Assembly (NCBI GenBank): GCA_000231825.2 | Contig: JH720333.1 | Coordinates: 442,877 to 506,876 of the forward strand | Direction of reading: 5' to 3' | DNA: 64,000 nucleotides | DNA from: Tetrahymena elliotti 4EA | Taxonomy: Eukaryota > Ciliophora > Oligohymenophorea > Hymenostomatida > Tetrahymenidae | Shown: positions 1 through 14,707 of the stretch, piece after piece | How positions within the stretch are numbered: the first letter of the stretch is position 1 | How the letters are laid out: each line of letters opens with the position of its first letter | The notes under the pieces: model-generated | What the model saw: only the letters and a program-made list of their open reading frames with translations | Database searches by the model: none | Told to the model about the DNA's origin: nothing | Translations under genes and position numbers: made by a program

Positions 1-3000
1 TTAGATAATTCCCATCACAATAGCAACACGTGGGCTATTAAGATGATTAAAATATTCATAACTAAGAAGATATTCTTATTGAATAGAATTCACAAGCACC
101 AAAAGAAGTAGCTGAGCATCTTAGATCTTAAAGAATAAAGCTATTCAAAGAAAGTATAACTAAATAATTTAAATATTCAATCATTTCTAATACACATTCT
201 CTAAAAATAGAAAGTCTTATGAAAATGCCAACAATGTTTAAAAATTAGGAGAATGAAGAAAAGGATGAAGATGCTAAAGGAGAAGAAAATGAGGCATTAA
301 CTTAAGATATTAATTTAAAATATGGAGATATTGTGTATTTTAAATACTACAGAGAGCAATCAAAAGGTATTATTTCAGGTAAAGCAATTATTTGTTATTA
401 TGATGATTATTAGCTAAAATATTTCACTAATAAAGATAAAAGCATTAAACGATAATTAAATAAGTAAGTAAATGAAATTAGATGCAATATTTTATAGTCA
501 CATATGATAATATTTATTTTATCAATAAAGTATTTTAAAATACTAATTTATTTGCATACAGTTTCAATTAAATGAAATTAATCAATATATCAATATATAT
601 AGGTGATGGTATTGCTGGAAATAAGATTGAATGCATTTCTGTAGGAAATGTTATATAATCTGGAAGTGAGGAACACTTTCTATAGTAATTGAGCTTACAT
701 GAAAACGATGCTGATGACATTTATGGTACAAGTAGTGAAGATCCTAACATAAAAAAATAAATATTAAATAAGGAAGCTTCTCTGCAGTTTAGAAAATGTT
801 TGTTCAGAGTCACAAATTCTAAGAAATATTATTATCAGAATTTATACAATATTGAATTAAAAAACATGAAATCATCCTAATATAAAAGCAAGAATTAGCA
901 ATAGAAGTTAACAGATATCGAATAAAAGATGAAGGAAGAACAGGAAGAAAATGAAAGTGCATATAAACACAAAGTTGGAACAAATGTTATTTATGGATAA
1001 GAAATATAATTAGAACATATCTACAGTAAATGCGTTGTTACATTAAATCCAGATGTTTTAGCATACGAACACTGCTGCAGAGAGGTAAAGATAAAGAAAT
1101 CGTTTATTATTTTTTCAAACAAAATTCTATAAAATAGTTAAGTTTAGAAGAAGTTCCTTCTTAGTGGTCAAATTTTATTATTACTTCTTCAAATAATGCT
1201 AAAAAAACAGGTGAACCTGTCATGTATAAAGAACAGATCAGTATTTATAGTTCTGAAAATCCTTATTATTGGATTAATATCTAGCAGACTTCTTTTAACT
1301 TATAAGAAGATAACACAGAATCCATTACTAATTTATTTGATGAAGGTCTTGAGGTTAATTGTACCGACCGTTAAGCTTCAATAAAACTCAGCCTTTATTT
1401 AAACATTACAGAATAGAAAGAGCGTTAAGAATTATTAGAAAAACAAGAAAATTAACCAATTTAAATTGGCGATATTGTCTATATTTACAACAGGTAAATA
1501 ATCTTATTTATCATACCAAGAATATAATTAACTATTTGGGGAATAATTTGTAGATTTTTGATTGATTGTTTATTATTTTTCATAAAAAAGAATTGTTAAA
1601 GGAAGGATAGGAGTTGCAAGAAAGAATTAATAGCAAGATAGTGACTCTCAATTTAACATGAAACAAGTAGAAATTAAGGTGGAATCAAAAGATGATTTTT
1701 AATAGTCAAAGGGATTAAAAATTGATGTCTTGAAAGTGGAAGAATATACAAAAAATATTTCTTAGTAGTATGAGTTTTTTATTGATACAAGCGAGGATGA
1801 AAAAAGAATAGAAACTCTTTGGGAAATTTAAAGAGAAAAAAATTTTGATTCATCACTTGCAAGCCATTATGACAACTATCGTATCAAAAATGTATGGACT
1901 GGTTTGTATCTTTATTTAAATGATAATGATGAAATAGATCTAACTCTTGAAGGTAACTTAGATAAGACCTTCTTTTCTATTAAACCCAAGAGAATACTAT
2001 AGCTAATTGAGAACACTCTAGTTTACTAGTAGCCTGTAAAAATCATGTAATCTATATAAGATCACACTATGTACCTTAGAGTTAAAGAAAATGCAAATGA
2101 AGAAGATGAATTTACTTATTTCAATTAAAGAAATATTAAAAGTTAAGTAAAATCTATGAGATTCACTAGAAATTAATGCAAAGTTTTTGATGATAAACCA
2201 AAAGTTGTTAATTCCATTTCTTCATATAACATTAAAAAAGATAAAAGAGGTGAAATAGAATTTGAGTTACTTAGAGTAGATCCTAAATTAATGTAAAGAT
2301 TTCTATTGATTTACACAATATTTAGATTAGTTTAAAGAGTATTTCTAATAGAATATTTATTAATTTAAAGATAATTTTTAATGATTCAAAGAGTATTTAA
2401 ATTAATTTAAAGAGTGTTTTTTAATTTAATTTAGAAATCTTGCCGATAGAGTGTCAAGTTTATTCCCATACTTAATGAATTTCTACATTTTCTTGTTAAA
2501 TTGGGGTAACAGAATTCAAAAAAATTTAGGGATTGAAGAGTGGTACTATGAGCACGATACTGCTTTTAAATAACAAAAATCTTTATACAATTATGTGTAG
2601 TAGCTTTATTAGAGCATAGAAAATCTTGAGGATTTCTTGAGACCAGATACCAATTTAATGGAGAGATAACGTATTTTGCTAGATGCTGGTATAGTGGAAA
2701 TTTTACTTTTAACTTTGAAGCTTATTCATTACAAGATTTATTGCCACTGTGAAAAAGATAATTAAAATTAATTTTCAGATTAAAAAAACATCAACGACAA
2801 ATAAAGTAACATCCCTGACAAGACAGCTTAGAAAATAGCTTCTATCAAACTTCTTAAAATTATCTCAGTTCTTTATGATGTAAATTCATTATTTTAGCAA
2901 CTTACATCTTTCAATAGGAATGATTTTATAAAAATAGATATTAATTAAGTGCATTCAAGGAAATTCCTAGTGCTCTTCTTTTATATTCAAAATGCAAAAA

Positions 3001-6000
3001 GATGATAAAGATGATTTCCTCTTTAATTAAATAAAATATCACAAAGCCGAAGTAGTAACATTGCTTAAAGAAGCTACTAGGTATGTTGATGGTGAACACA
3101 AAGAATAAAATATAGAGAATATGAAAAAATGGGTCAAAAAGATTTAATAAATAACATCATCTAATGTACAAGAATAAACTTTTATTATAGAACTACTTTG
3201 TTTATCTATCACTGATCACTTAGAATAGCCAATCACTGAATATCAGAATTCTCTTAGAAAGGAACTTTTCATATAACCAAGACACTTTAAAGGTGAAGAC
3301 GATTTAGATGGAGATAATAATATGAATCACTTAAAAAAAGATAAGAAATATACTGGACTTCTAAAGAAATCTCATTTACTCAGTTTCAAAATAGAATAAG
3401 ATTAACCTTATATCATCTTTAACTTATCAAGTAAAATAATTAATATTTGTTGTTGTTAATAATCTATTTTAACTTACTTAAAAAATAGACCCAAATAAAA
3501 GCAAATTTGAAAACGACAATTAAGATCTCTACTTTTAAGTAAAGAAAGAGGATAAGAAATTTGATGAAAAAAATATCAATCATTTCGCATTTGATTATAT
3601 TAATGGATCTTAGGTAAAAGATAACAAATCTAATACCCAGCTCAAGCAAATTTTTGAAAGATATGAAATTTATGTCTTATAAGTTCTAAATTTATATTCA
3701 CTTCTTTCTGCTGGTAGAAATACAAAGTCTATCAAGTGTCTCTAAACAATAGGTTTATCTAAGAATTTTATATATAAATGTCTATAATTTAAGAAAATTG
3801 ATGGAGATCATTTAACTTAGTATAAGAGCATTTTAAATTTGTATGATAGTTTTATCTTGAACGTATCACCTTTCACTCCTATCACAGGATATAACAATCT
3901 AGTTTTTCAAAATGTAGATTTTAAGGAATTTGATCCAAAAAAATAAGCATCCTTTCATCTTTTTAGAGAAATAGTCGTTAACTAAGAAACTAAAAGCTAG
4001 ATCAAAGAAGAATACAAAAAATTAGGAGGTGATGCTAATAAAAATTAAGACAGCAATGACCCTAATCTACTTCAAAAGTATGCTAAATTCATCGTTGATA
4101 GAGAGGAATAATGGTATAAAGAATCTCAAACAATTCCAGAAAAACTTCAACAAATATCATCCCTAAGAATCTAAGAAGAACTTATTATCAGTGATAAAGA
4201 AAACAAAGATAAAATAATTGAAATCTTAGATCATTCAATGACTTACAAGAAAAAACCTGTAATTCTTCAAAAAATAAATAAATTATCATTTATTTTTTTA
4301 TTTTATTATTAAAATATTAGAATGTAGATAAAGCTAAACTCTCTAAATTTATATTAGAAGCTTTCTTATAGATGCTTAAGATTGTTAAATCCCGTATAAA
4401 TTTAGGCTACAACACTCCTGAACAGAACCAAAAAATTTTTGATATTGTAAATTCCATTTAAAATGATGAAAATTCCATGGTTATTTTATTAATTTTATTT
4501 AAATAGATTCCAAATATTTTCTTAGCTCTCATTGATTACAAGGAAGACTAGCAAAATATGTCCATCTAGAATGATTTAACTGAATTGGCTGCACTAAATC
4601 AGAAAAAAAATAAAAGAAAAGATGCTGCTGGTCGTTTTAATTAAAACTGGATTTATAAATTCATGAGATATAATCTAGAGTATTCCTTTGAAGATCTTAT
4701 CACAACAAAAGTAAAAATTTGAGCAATTATTTTACATTCTGGCTAATTTAATGATTACAATAAAATAATCCATGAATTACAGTTACATTATAAGATTAAT
4801 TTAATTTGTCAATTTTAAAAATATTTCTTTGGAATAATAAATAGATTTTTATAGAAGCAATTACGATAGTTAATATTATCACAAAGCTTAATATGTATCT
4901 CTATATTGTAGAAGTTATTTAGTCCAAAAAGACTATTAAAAGTGACTCTTTGGAGTATTTTTACTAGTTCAAATTCTCTTTAGAGAATGAAAAAATTGAG
5001 AGCAGAAGCAAAGGAGTCAATTTAAATGTATTAATTATGCAAACTATGGAATATTTAAAAAGAGATCCTATTCTTGAACAAACAATGTTCAAAACTCTCC
5101 TGAAAAGTTTTGACTACCTCAAAGATCTCTAGAACTAGATGTTAGAAGTAGAAATTATTGAAGATTTATAAGAAATTGAAATCTACAAAGATGTTAATGG
5201 ATTAACAGAAAATAATTAAAATTCTCAAAGATCTCCCTAAGATATCAAATTAATGGTTTTTAGAACTATTTAATACTTTGAATACCTTAAAGTCTTGATT
5301 GATGAAAAATTCTTTGATATTAAAGAAAAAGACTTAGATGAAGAAGCCTTAAAGATATATGATACTAAATTAACTAAAATAAATGAATTAGAGAAGAGTT
5401 TCGAACAACTTAACAGCACAATAGACTACTGCATCTCTCTATTTTCAAAAAAAATAGCCATCGAAGGGAGCAAAAACAAGCAACAACATTACAAATTGCA
5501 GCTTCAGAATATTTTCAGAAACTCTCGTATTCCAGAATATCTGTTAAAATTATTAAATAAAGTTCCTATATATAATTCCAGTTTCATTGAATTTTACAGA
5601 GTAAGTAGCTTTTTCTTCTTTTAAATAAAATTATTAAAAATTGTTAAATAAAATTAGAAATTAATTAAATTCTTTGAGCACTACACTGAAGACAATATGA
5701 TTAATAAACGTAGATTGTTGGATTACATTACATAAATTATGAATTTGTGTCTAATCCCAAACGAATTAAATCCATTATCTAATGAAATAAATCCTTTAGA
5801 TGACAGATAAGGAGAGAGAAAAAAATTTTATGTCCAGCCTATCAAAGTATTTAAATTAAATTTATTTTTGTTTAAAAAATATTTTTTCTAAGTACAATAA
5901 AAAAATAAATTAATAAAATAAAAAGATTTAGAAACTTTGCATTCAATTATTTGAAGATATTAAAGACGATGGCACAATAATAAAAGATATAATTAACCTA

Positions 6001-9000
6001 ATTATTAATTTGATAGAAGAAAATAATCCTTTCAATGTGGGCAAAGATAAATATGGCAACTAAAATTGGAAGCAAATGAAGTATAAAATATATAGATTTG
6101 GTATGGATGAGTTAAAATGCAAAGCTCTCATTTAATACTTCAAAATTTTGAAATCTTTAACATTTGCATAAAACATGAAACCTATACAATCGAATTAGCT
6201 TTAAATTTTAAATAATTTCATGCACAAAAAAGTTCTCACAGATATAGTTTAACCAATTATTGAAAGCTATTTAACTAGATTCGATATTAAGTTTGAAACA
6301 GATTCAGAATAAAATAAATTAAAGCTCCACACTTAGGGTAATTAATTCTCTTTTTTATTTTTTAAATGGTCAAAAAAGATCTTTCTACTTAATCAATACA
6401 AATTACATATTAGTCTTACATTGATTTTTTTTAATTTTTTAGGAATTATTTTACTTGCATATTGCTGTAAGGATTTCAAGATTGGTATATAAGAAATTCA
6501 AAGATTTGTCATGTTTGATACACTCAAAGCAATTGTTACTAGCTAATATGCACCTTATATGTTAAAAAGAGCTTACTTAAAATGTTTATTTGAAGCTTAT
6601 GTGAATAAAGTAATTTTATATTTATACTATTAATACAAAGAAAATACATTATTTATTAATCAAAACTAAAAGGTTTATGATGTAGAAAAGGATAGTTCAA
6701 ACGAAACAATTTCAAATATTGAATTAAATGATATTCTAACTTCAGAAGTTATTCCAAAACTTTCTGTAGTAACCTCATATAAATATTTGGAAGGCCTAAT
6801 TATCCACAAAGAAGAAAAGGGGTAGGAAATGAGGGGTTTGAGAGAAAGTGTGGCCAGAAATAAATACAGAATTTTCAAACCTAACAAGGACTATGATTAG
6901 GCAATATGGGCTGATGAGGTAGCTTAATTTTTATTTATTTACTTATTATTGATTGATTGATTGAGGGTTTTATTTCTTTAAAAAAAAATAACAAAAATAG
7001 TAAAGAAAGAATTTTGGAGGATCATAAGTTTAAGAGCAAGGTATTGTACAAGATGTTAGTGAATATTGGAAGTACTTGTTCAAAGAAGGATTAATTCATT
7101 TTGTTATTGACAGTTTTGATGAATTTAGTGATATTTTAGTTGGAGATTAAAAAGATGCTGACCATTAAAATTCAGTCTTTAGCAACTTTTTATTCATCGG
7201 AAACAACATATAAAAGATTTATGAACAAATAGAAATTATTGAAAAAGAATTCAAGGTTTTAAGCATACAATAAAAAAATTATGTCGATTTTGATTTGTTG
7301 AAAAATGTATTAGATATTATTCCTGTTGGTAACCCAAAAAAAGGAGGTACTCAATTTATTATTGATGTAAACAAAGATTAAAAGGTAAAGATTATTACTT
7401 ATTTTTTTAGATAAAAACTGGAAGATTTATAGACTTGATATTCAAGCCAATCTATTTTTCTTTAACAAATTTTAAAAATAAAAAAATTTAAGTCAGTTAA
7501 TTTCTTAATCAAAAAGTAAAAGAAATTATGGTTTTATTTGATATTCATAAATATAAATTTCATATTTTGAAGTTAATTTAAAATTTATGAGTGATTATTT
7601 GTATCTATTTAAAAAAAGGATCTAAGAGTTTGCTTTTAAAATATTTTTTTATAAAGAATTAGGTTGTAAAGTTAGAGAATGTGAACTAAGAACAAATACC
7701 AGAAAATATCGCTCAATAAGAAATTAATATTGTACATTAAAGTAAAGATTTAGAATAGATTGAAATTCAAAAGAAACTTAAATTACAGCTTGTCAGAAAG
7801 AGAATTACTTTGTCATAATTTATATTCTAAGTCTACACATATTTCTAAGATACAAAGTCAATTACAAAAGCACTTTATCAAGCCTTGAATGTTCAAAAAC
7901 TTGTTTTTTTACCGTCTGAAATTAATCATGTGCTAAACAAGTATTGCAGCTATGAAGAAAAATACATGAATTAGCTCTCGTTAAACAATTTAACTAAAAA
8001 AAAGATTCAAAGTTAAGCCCAAGATTTAGAAGATTTGATTAGATAAGTTATAGCTAGCTTGTACTAATTAATTACAAAGTCTTTTAAAAATTCAGCAGTA
8101 TAAGATTAAATTGATCCTCTTGTTATAAATAATATTATTTCAAGTCAGAAGAAAGCCCGTTCACAGTAGGCATAGATAGATATTATCAAAGTTAAATTTA
8201 GTAGATAAATCAAATTAAATATTAAGGATCAGTTAAACATTCTCAAAAAATCTGTGATAGATTCTGATGTTGAGCAGGATTTTATTTCAGCAAACAAAAA
8301 TTAAGGAAGACTAGAATCCTTAGTTAACAAATATTCTTAAGATATTGATAATTGTATTGCTGACTATGAAGTGTATGTAAAATTAAACGATGAAGATCCC
8401 AGAGATGACAATCAATAATTAGTAAAAGCAGGAACTTCTATTAATAACCAAATGAATGGAGCACTTGCTGATGATTAACTAAAAAAACTTTCTTCTGCTG
8501 TTATTGAAGAATTATAAGAAGAAGAGGAAGAAATGTCTAAGGTCGAGCTCTATTATTTAGATAGAATGATGATAGACTCTCAAATCACTTTATTCTTAAG
8601 AGATATTTAATAAGAGCTTAATATATATGCTATTGATGGTGAAAATAAAGAAAGTGAAGATTCTTTTCTAGATGAATTATAACAAATTGAAGAGACAGAA
8701 AACTTTACTTATTAGGCTAACTCAGATGTTAACCCTCAAAAAAGAATATTCCAATCTTATGTTCAGCTATTTTCATAAGTCTTCTAAGAAAAGAAGTACT
8801 ATTTAGTCAAAATAATTAGACTTATTCTTGAAGTTGTTTAAATTGATGATTCAACCATGAGCAAACTTACTTCTACAAGCCACAAAGAAAGAAAAAGAGC
8901 TAAAAGTAAATTCGATCTTCTCCAACTTTGTCAATCAGAAGTATTACTTTCTTTCTTTCTTTCATTTATTCAATCAATCACCATTTTATTCTTATGTTTT

Positions 9001-12000
9001 ATTCATCTTTTAATTGTTTTAATGCTTTGTTATTCATAGTTTACATTTTAAAAATCAAATAATTCATTAATTTTTAAATATATAGGTTGCAGGATAGAAT
9101 ATATTTATTCATGCTTTAAATCTAATCAAAGTTACTTCTACTTACGATGAGCTTTAGGAAGGATTAACTTTTATGATATGCTTGCTGAATAGAGGTAATC
9201 AGTTTGCTTAAAACTGCATTCTCAATTACTTTAAGAAAAATACAGATGCTCTTGTTGATTTCTTTTCTTTCTTAAGAAACTTTTTCAACCAAGAAATTAC
9301 TCAATAAATCAAGAGAATGTTTGATTAATAGGTAAAATTATCTTCTTTTTAAGACAATAATTTATAAATATGCTATTTTTATTTCATGTTTTTAAAAATA
9401 ACAAAAGGCAATTTCGAATATCCCAACTGAATTTGAGATCCTCTCTTTAAAGATTCTAAGACTCATTTAACTGTTTTGTGAAAATGTAAATGAGAAATTC
9501 TAATACTTTTTAATGAAGTAAACTGAGGATGAAACTACATAGCTTTCGAATTACAATGTTATTTTAGAAGTATCAACTTTCTTATCCATATTCTTAGAAG
9601 ATGACTTACTGCTAATGAGCCGTAAATAAAATATTATCATATAGTGCATTGATACTTTAAATGAGTGTATTAGTGGATAGCAAAAAGTGGTAGACTGTGT
9701 TGGTAATTAATAATTTATCTTCAAATAAATATTTTATTCTTTTCTTTCTCTTAAAAAATAGCCTAAAATAAAAGATTATTCATTTACTTGAATGAAAAGA
9801 TTATTAGAAAAAGCATCAATTTCGAATAAGTAATGCTTATTAATCCTACTAAAGCAGATTTTAGAAAGTTTGAAATTCAGACTTCTAATTTAAGAAAAAA
9901 TCTAGAACTTTTCTAGAGTGCTATAAAATTCATTTTGACGATTGTTAGCGGTGTTTCAAGCAGTGAACACCTAGAATTTTTACTTGAGCAAGTTTAAACT
10001 GCTAAATTAATCAGAATGTTAGATACTATTTATGAGAAAAGAATATAGTAAAAGGTAGACTATGTTTAGATGGGATAGTTATGCAATCATTTAAGTGAAG
10101 GCATTGATGACGACGATAATGATGATGGTCAAATATTCTGCAGTGAAGACTATTGCATTTAATAAAAAGTTACACTCATAGATTAACTTATAATATCTAT
10201 TGCATTTAATGTATTTATATTCTTCTACTATCTAAGAGATTCTTTCCCAGATTATCAAGAAAAATTGTTAGCTTTCCACTTAGATGAGAAAAAAGATTTA
10301 GAAATTAATTTAGATTTTTCAGATTTTGGTCTTGATGTTATAAATAAACCTTTTTAAGCTAAAGAAGATGACAAATCAAAAGACATAAAGAAATAACAAT
10401 CCTTAAAAAAGCAGAGAAATTCTCGTCGTAGTTCATCTAAAAATCCTCAAAATAAAACTCAATCAGGTATATCTAATGATGTATAAGATGAAGATGAAAA
10501 TGATGATGATAATGAAAGCATAAAAGCTTAAAATGAAGAAGAATAAAATCTCAAAAAACTTTCGGATGCATATAATGATGAAAGGGATAAATTTAGTGCG
10601 CGTAAATTGATCTAAAAAGGTTTAGCTTATATAATCTTAAAAGATATTGCCACTCTAGAAAAAAATGAAGGTAATGAATAAGGTGCCAACGAATAAATCT
10701 AATTTGGTGAAGATGAAGATGAAGATGATCATGAATTTTCCGATTTAGTGGTAGACAAAAATAGACCTTATTTTAAATTCTTTAAGAATTTTATTGGTTC
10801 TGTTGAAATAAAAAATCAGCATGAAAAACTCCAAAAAGTTTATTTTTAGAAGCCTTTTTATACAAAGTACCTCACTCCTGATATTAAAAAACATTTGGTA
10901 ATACAATCAATTATTTAATTTTAAATTAAAATAGTAGAGTTCTTCAAATTTCTTTACATATTTTTCATTAAAAATTTGAAATATTTGTTAATTTACAAAA
11001 TTTGATTATTAGAGAAAATTTGTAGTCAATAATTTATTTCATATTCAGAGAGATTAAAGTGAATAAAATTAATCAATTTAGTAAATAAGTTGTTATTTTA
11101 AAATTTTTATTATAAATAGGTATACGAATCAGACAGAGATTCTGATACAGAAAGATTAATGTTCTTAATAGAACATTCTACTTTTTATGAGGAATAAATG
11201 ATCCATAAATAAAAGATATCCTAATGGGGAGTAATAAATTAATTCTGATATATTACTATAATATTTTAAAAATATTTCTAAAATAAAAGCTATTCTCTTA
11301 TTTTGCTGATAAGTGGAGATTATATAAATAAATTTCTTATTATTTAGTAGTTGCTTTGACTATAATTACTCTAGCTACATATGGTTACTCTGAAACTGGT
11401 AAAGATGATGGAGGAGATACAGATACAGATGTAGCAAATAGTTCAGACAATGAAAATATCAAGAATACTTTTGTAGTAGTTTCTTACATTTAATTAATAC
11501 TTAGTTTTGCAATATTAGTAAGTTGTGGTATAGAAAGATTCCCAATCTCAGTGTATAGAAATGTAGAAAACTAAGTCTATGAAACCATCTAAAGAAATAA
11601 AAGAAATGCTGGTTTCTCTGATGACAGTATTAGCAGTGTTTACAAGATGATTTCAAACAAGCTTTATGAAAAACTTTCAGTAAAAAATGCAAAATCAACT
11701 GCATATGTCAAAATCGTATTAGTTTGCTTAGATAAAGAAAATATATATAATCTTTGTTATCTGATTATAACTGCTTTTGCCTTTTCTAACAATTTTATTT
11801 ATGCTTTCCTTCTCTTAGATATAGTAAAGAGAAGTGAAGATTTGCAGAATGTTATTTCCTCTATCACAAAGAATGCTTTGAGTTTGCTAAAGTTCAGCTT
11901 TTTAGGTTTAATCATCATGTATATATATGGTATTATAGGTAATCAATCCTTTAAAGCCGATTATAATCCCGGCAATGGTGCTATTAGTGATACTTTCATT

Positions 12001-12689
12001 TTAACTATTACTTCAACAATCAAGCAAGGTCTTAAAAATGGTGGTGGTATTGCAGATAGCTTAAACCCTGCTAAATATGATGATAGTTAATTTTGGTCTC
12101 GTTACTTTTTTGATTTGACCTTCTTTATTGTAATCAATATGCTTTTCATTCAGATGATTTTTGGTAAATTATTCAAATTTACTACAAAATAATTTTAAAT
12201 TTCAATTAAATTATATAGGTATTATTCTTGATACATTTGGTGAGTTAAGAGATAATAGATAAGAATTGCTAGAGCTTGTTAAAAATACTTGTTACATTTG
12301 TGTAATTTTGTTAAAATTGTTAATGTCATAGTTATTTAATTTCATTATACTATATACAGGGTTAAAGCCGTAGATATTTAGAAGCAAATAGCGACGAAGA
12401 TTGGCATCATCATATCTACATGGAGCATAATTGCTATAATCTTCTTTTCTATATTATTTATATTAGAAGAAAAAGTGAAAATGATTGTGATGCTTTAGAA
12501 AAATATATTAAAAAGTGTTTGGAAAAGAGTGAAAATGAAGAGAAAACATAATATAAGCCAGTTGATTTTATTCCTATTGGAGAAAGTTTATCAATAGAAA
12601 ACTTTAGAAATAAAGAGAAAGAACATGTTGAAAATGAAGATGACAAAGAGGAATAGGATGGAGATAAAGAGTCAGGAAAGAAGGAATGA
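1..12689 (+). CDS. IP3 receptor/ryanodine-type intracellular Ca2+-release channel (5' partial)
   Basis: This is a very large, intron-rich gene encoding a ligand-gated calcium-release channel of internal membranes. The N-terminal region (LKYGDIVYFKYY, then FRKCLFRV and VIYGQEIQLEHIYSK) resembles the ligand-binding/MIR region of IP3 receptors. It is followed by RIH-like helical stretches, for example ERQRILLDAGIVEILLLTLK near 2.67 kb. The C-terminal part has several membrane segments (about 11.3-12.2 kb), a pore loop with GGGIAD at 12040-12057, then the family-diagnostic DTFGELRDNRQE, NTCYIC (intron) and WHHHIYMEHN block. The stop is TGA 12687-12689. The reading frame is open from base 1, so the true start may lie upstream; ATG 219 or 225 is the alternative. 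Bases 154-210 look like a 57-nt intron. Protein size is probably above 3,000 residues, longer than animal IP3 receptors (about 2,700). Family assignment is secure; many exon borders in the middle were not resolved individually. Confidence 0.85.
379..602 (+). other. Intron in the IP3R-like gene
   Basis: The donor follows TTTCAG (GTAAAG) and the acceptor is TATATAG. Splicing joins KGIIS to GDGIAGNKIE in phase 1, restoring the N-terminal ligand-binding region. A+T content is much higher than in the flanking exons, which is typical for the introns of this window. Confidence 0.75.
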
Positions 12690-13328
12690 CTGACTAAGTG
12701 AGTGAGTGAGTGGAGTGATTCATTCACTAGCTAATTGATGACAAGTGAAAAAAGCTTTATTTACACATTAAATCATTAAATTATTAAATATGACCAAATT
12801 TTTCTTTATATTTGCATTTATTGTATTTAATTGTAAAAAGATCCAAGTTAAAATCATCCATTCATTTATTTATTTATTCATTCATTCATCATATAAAATT
12901 AAATATGTTTAATTTAGAAATATATTTAATAAAGAATAAATTTTACAAAATAATAAAAAATTATTTATAAAACTAGAAACACTTTGGTGATTGTATGAAT
13001 AATTTATTGGCTGTGATAACTCTTTGTAAATTGATAATAAAAAATATTAATAAAAATAAGTAAACAATAATTAACTAACTATCATAAATACATACATCCA
13101 TACAATCAATATTTGTCTTATTTAAGATATCAAAATTTATAGAGCGGTTGATAGAATGGAAGCCTTATTGTGTATCACAAAAATAAAACAAAAAAAAACA
13201 AAATTTATTAATTTACTTTAATTGGAATAACATATCTCTAAACCAATCAATTAATTAAAAATCAATTAAATTTTTGTAAAGCATCAACAATAAAAGTTAA
13301 AAAGGATAATAGTAAATTATTAATAGGA
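12690..13328. other. Intergenic, no gene seen
   Basis: This is A+T-rich spacer between the channel gene and enkurin. It starts with a GTGA/GACT-type tetranucleotide run just after the stop (12687-12720) and has a TTCA/TTTA run at about 12858-12892. I found no coding frame with non-random composition on either strand. It must hold the 3' end signals of the channel gene and the enkurin promoter, but no motif stood out. Confidence 0.6.
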
Positions 13329-14707
13329 ATGGCTGCTCACAGATTAAATAAATACTTAAACCAATCTTATTAAGAGGAGGAAAGCATTTACAATATAATT
13401 CCTCCAGAACCAGTTGCAATTATAAAGCCTCGTCGTTATCATTCACGCTATCCTTCTTCAATAGATCCAACAGGTTCTACTTTTGGCCATCAAAATACTA
13501 CAAAGCCAGGAGTAATTAAAATATTTATTTAGATCATATAAACAATGTTTTTGCCATTAAAAATAATTTTTTAATAAAAATAAATAGATTTCAAATATGT
13601 AAGGAGATTTTTACTCTCCAGATTTAGGGCATTAGAGAAGAAATAGAGGAGTGTCTTTTGGATCTCCACCAAGTAAATAATAAACAATTTCTAAATCAAT
13701 AAAAAATAGAATTATGAATTTCTGTTTTTTAGCAAAGAAAGAGAAGTAAAAAATATTCTTGTTATATATTAGAAAGGAATTAGTAATCTCCTTCAAGTTA
13801 TTTGAGAAAAGGAGAAGGTACTTCTATAGGAACAATCCTAAGACTTCCATAAATAAATTGTAAATTTATTGAAAATTAAAAACTAAAAACTTTCAATTTA
13901 GCTTCATGCAATTTTATAAAAAAATAATAAATTTGACTTGAAAAAAATCTAATTTTCTTTCTGAACGAAATAGAATCTATCAATAAAAATGAAGTTTCTT
14001 TCTAGTCTGCTTTGAATCAAAGTTATGTAGAACACTAAAAATGTTATTCAAGAAACCCATCTATACCTAAAAGGGATGAGTGTCCTTATTCAGTAGTTCC
14101 TTAAAAAAAGAGCTTTGTTATGCAAAATATAGTTCAGAATATTTTATCATGTATATTAAATTATTATTCATTATATTGATTTTAATTATTGCTTAATAAA
14201 ATCAGCTCCACCAAAAACTGAACCCCAGCATGACTGGTTAAAGAAAAGAAATTATGGAAAGGTTCCATTATATCTAAGCCGTTTGAAAGAATAGACATAG
14301 CAGGAATATGAAACTCTGAAAAACTTTATTGACTAAGAAGAAGCTATTAAAAAAAGTCAAGTGTAAATAATAAATTAAAATATTTAATTTTAATATAGAA
14401 TTGATAATAAAAAGATATGAGATACCCTCAGAAGAATTGCATTAATTGAGATCTGGCTTAAAAGAAAAATGGAATGAATTAAATTAGGAATATTAAAAGA
14501 CATCACATAAATCAAAATTAGATACTCTATCTAAAGTTTAAAAGTACAATTAACTTTTATTTGTTTGTTTTATGGCTTTGGGCAGTTTTTTAAATTAATC
14601 TTTTTTTAAAAAACAGGAGGCTGAATTTAGAATAGTAGCTATCGCAAATTGAAAAGGATATAGAGCTGCTAAATAAAAAAAGAATTATTGTTGATGTTAC
14701 TAAATGA
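13329..14707 (+). CDS. ENKUR: Enkurin, ciliary microtubule-associated protein
   Basis: Enkurin is a calmodulin-binding adaptor of motile cilia and sperm flagella that sits on or inside axonemal microtubules. The protein begins near ATG 13329 with MAAHRLNKYLNQSYQEEE followed by SIYNIIPPEP and KPRRY, matching the conserved enkurin N-terminus (xIYNLIP...PPRY). The C-terminal enkurin domain follows in separate exons: HDWLKKRNYGKVPLYLSRLK, then ELHQLRSGLKEKWNELNQEY, then LEQQLSQIEKDIELLNKKRI. It ends in VDVTK and TGA 14705-14707. The gene has about six introns, all short and A+T rich; one exon junction near 13860 is uncertain. The overall plan and length suit the family (about 250-300 residues). 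It is the first of several ciliary genes in the window. Confidence 0.85.

Noticed and set aside
5295..5624. A 109-codon standard-code ORF as a separate gene
   Set aside because: It is one exon segment of the IP3R-like gene that happens to lack TAA and TAG codons; the frame continues on both sides with ciliate-code glutamines.
12458..12727. An 89-codon Ser/Phe/Leu-rich - strand ORF at the end of the channel gene
   Set aside because: It is antisense to the Glu/Lys-rich C-terminal tail of the IP3R-like protein, which is well supported by the conserved block before it.
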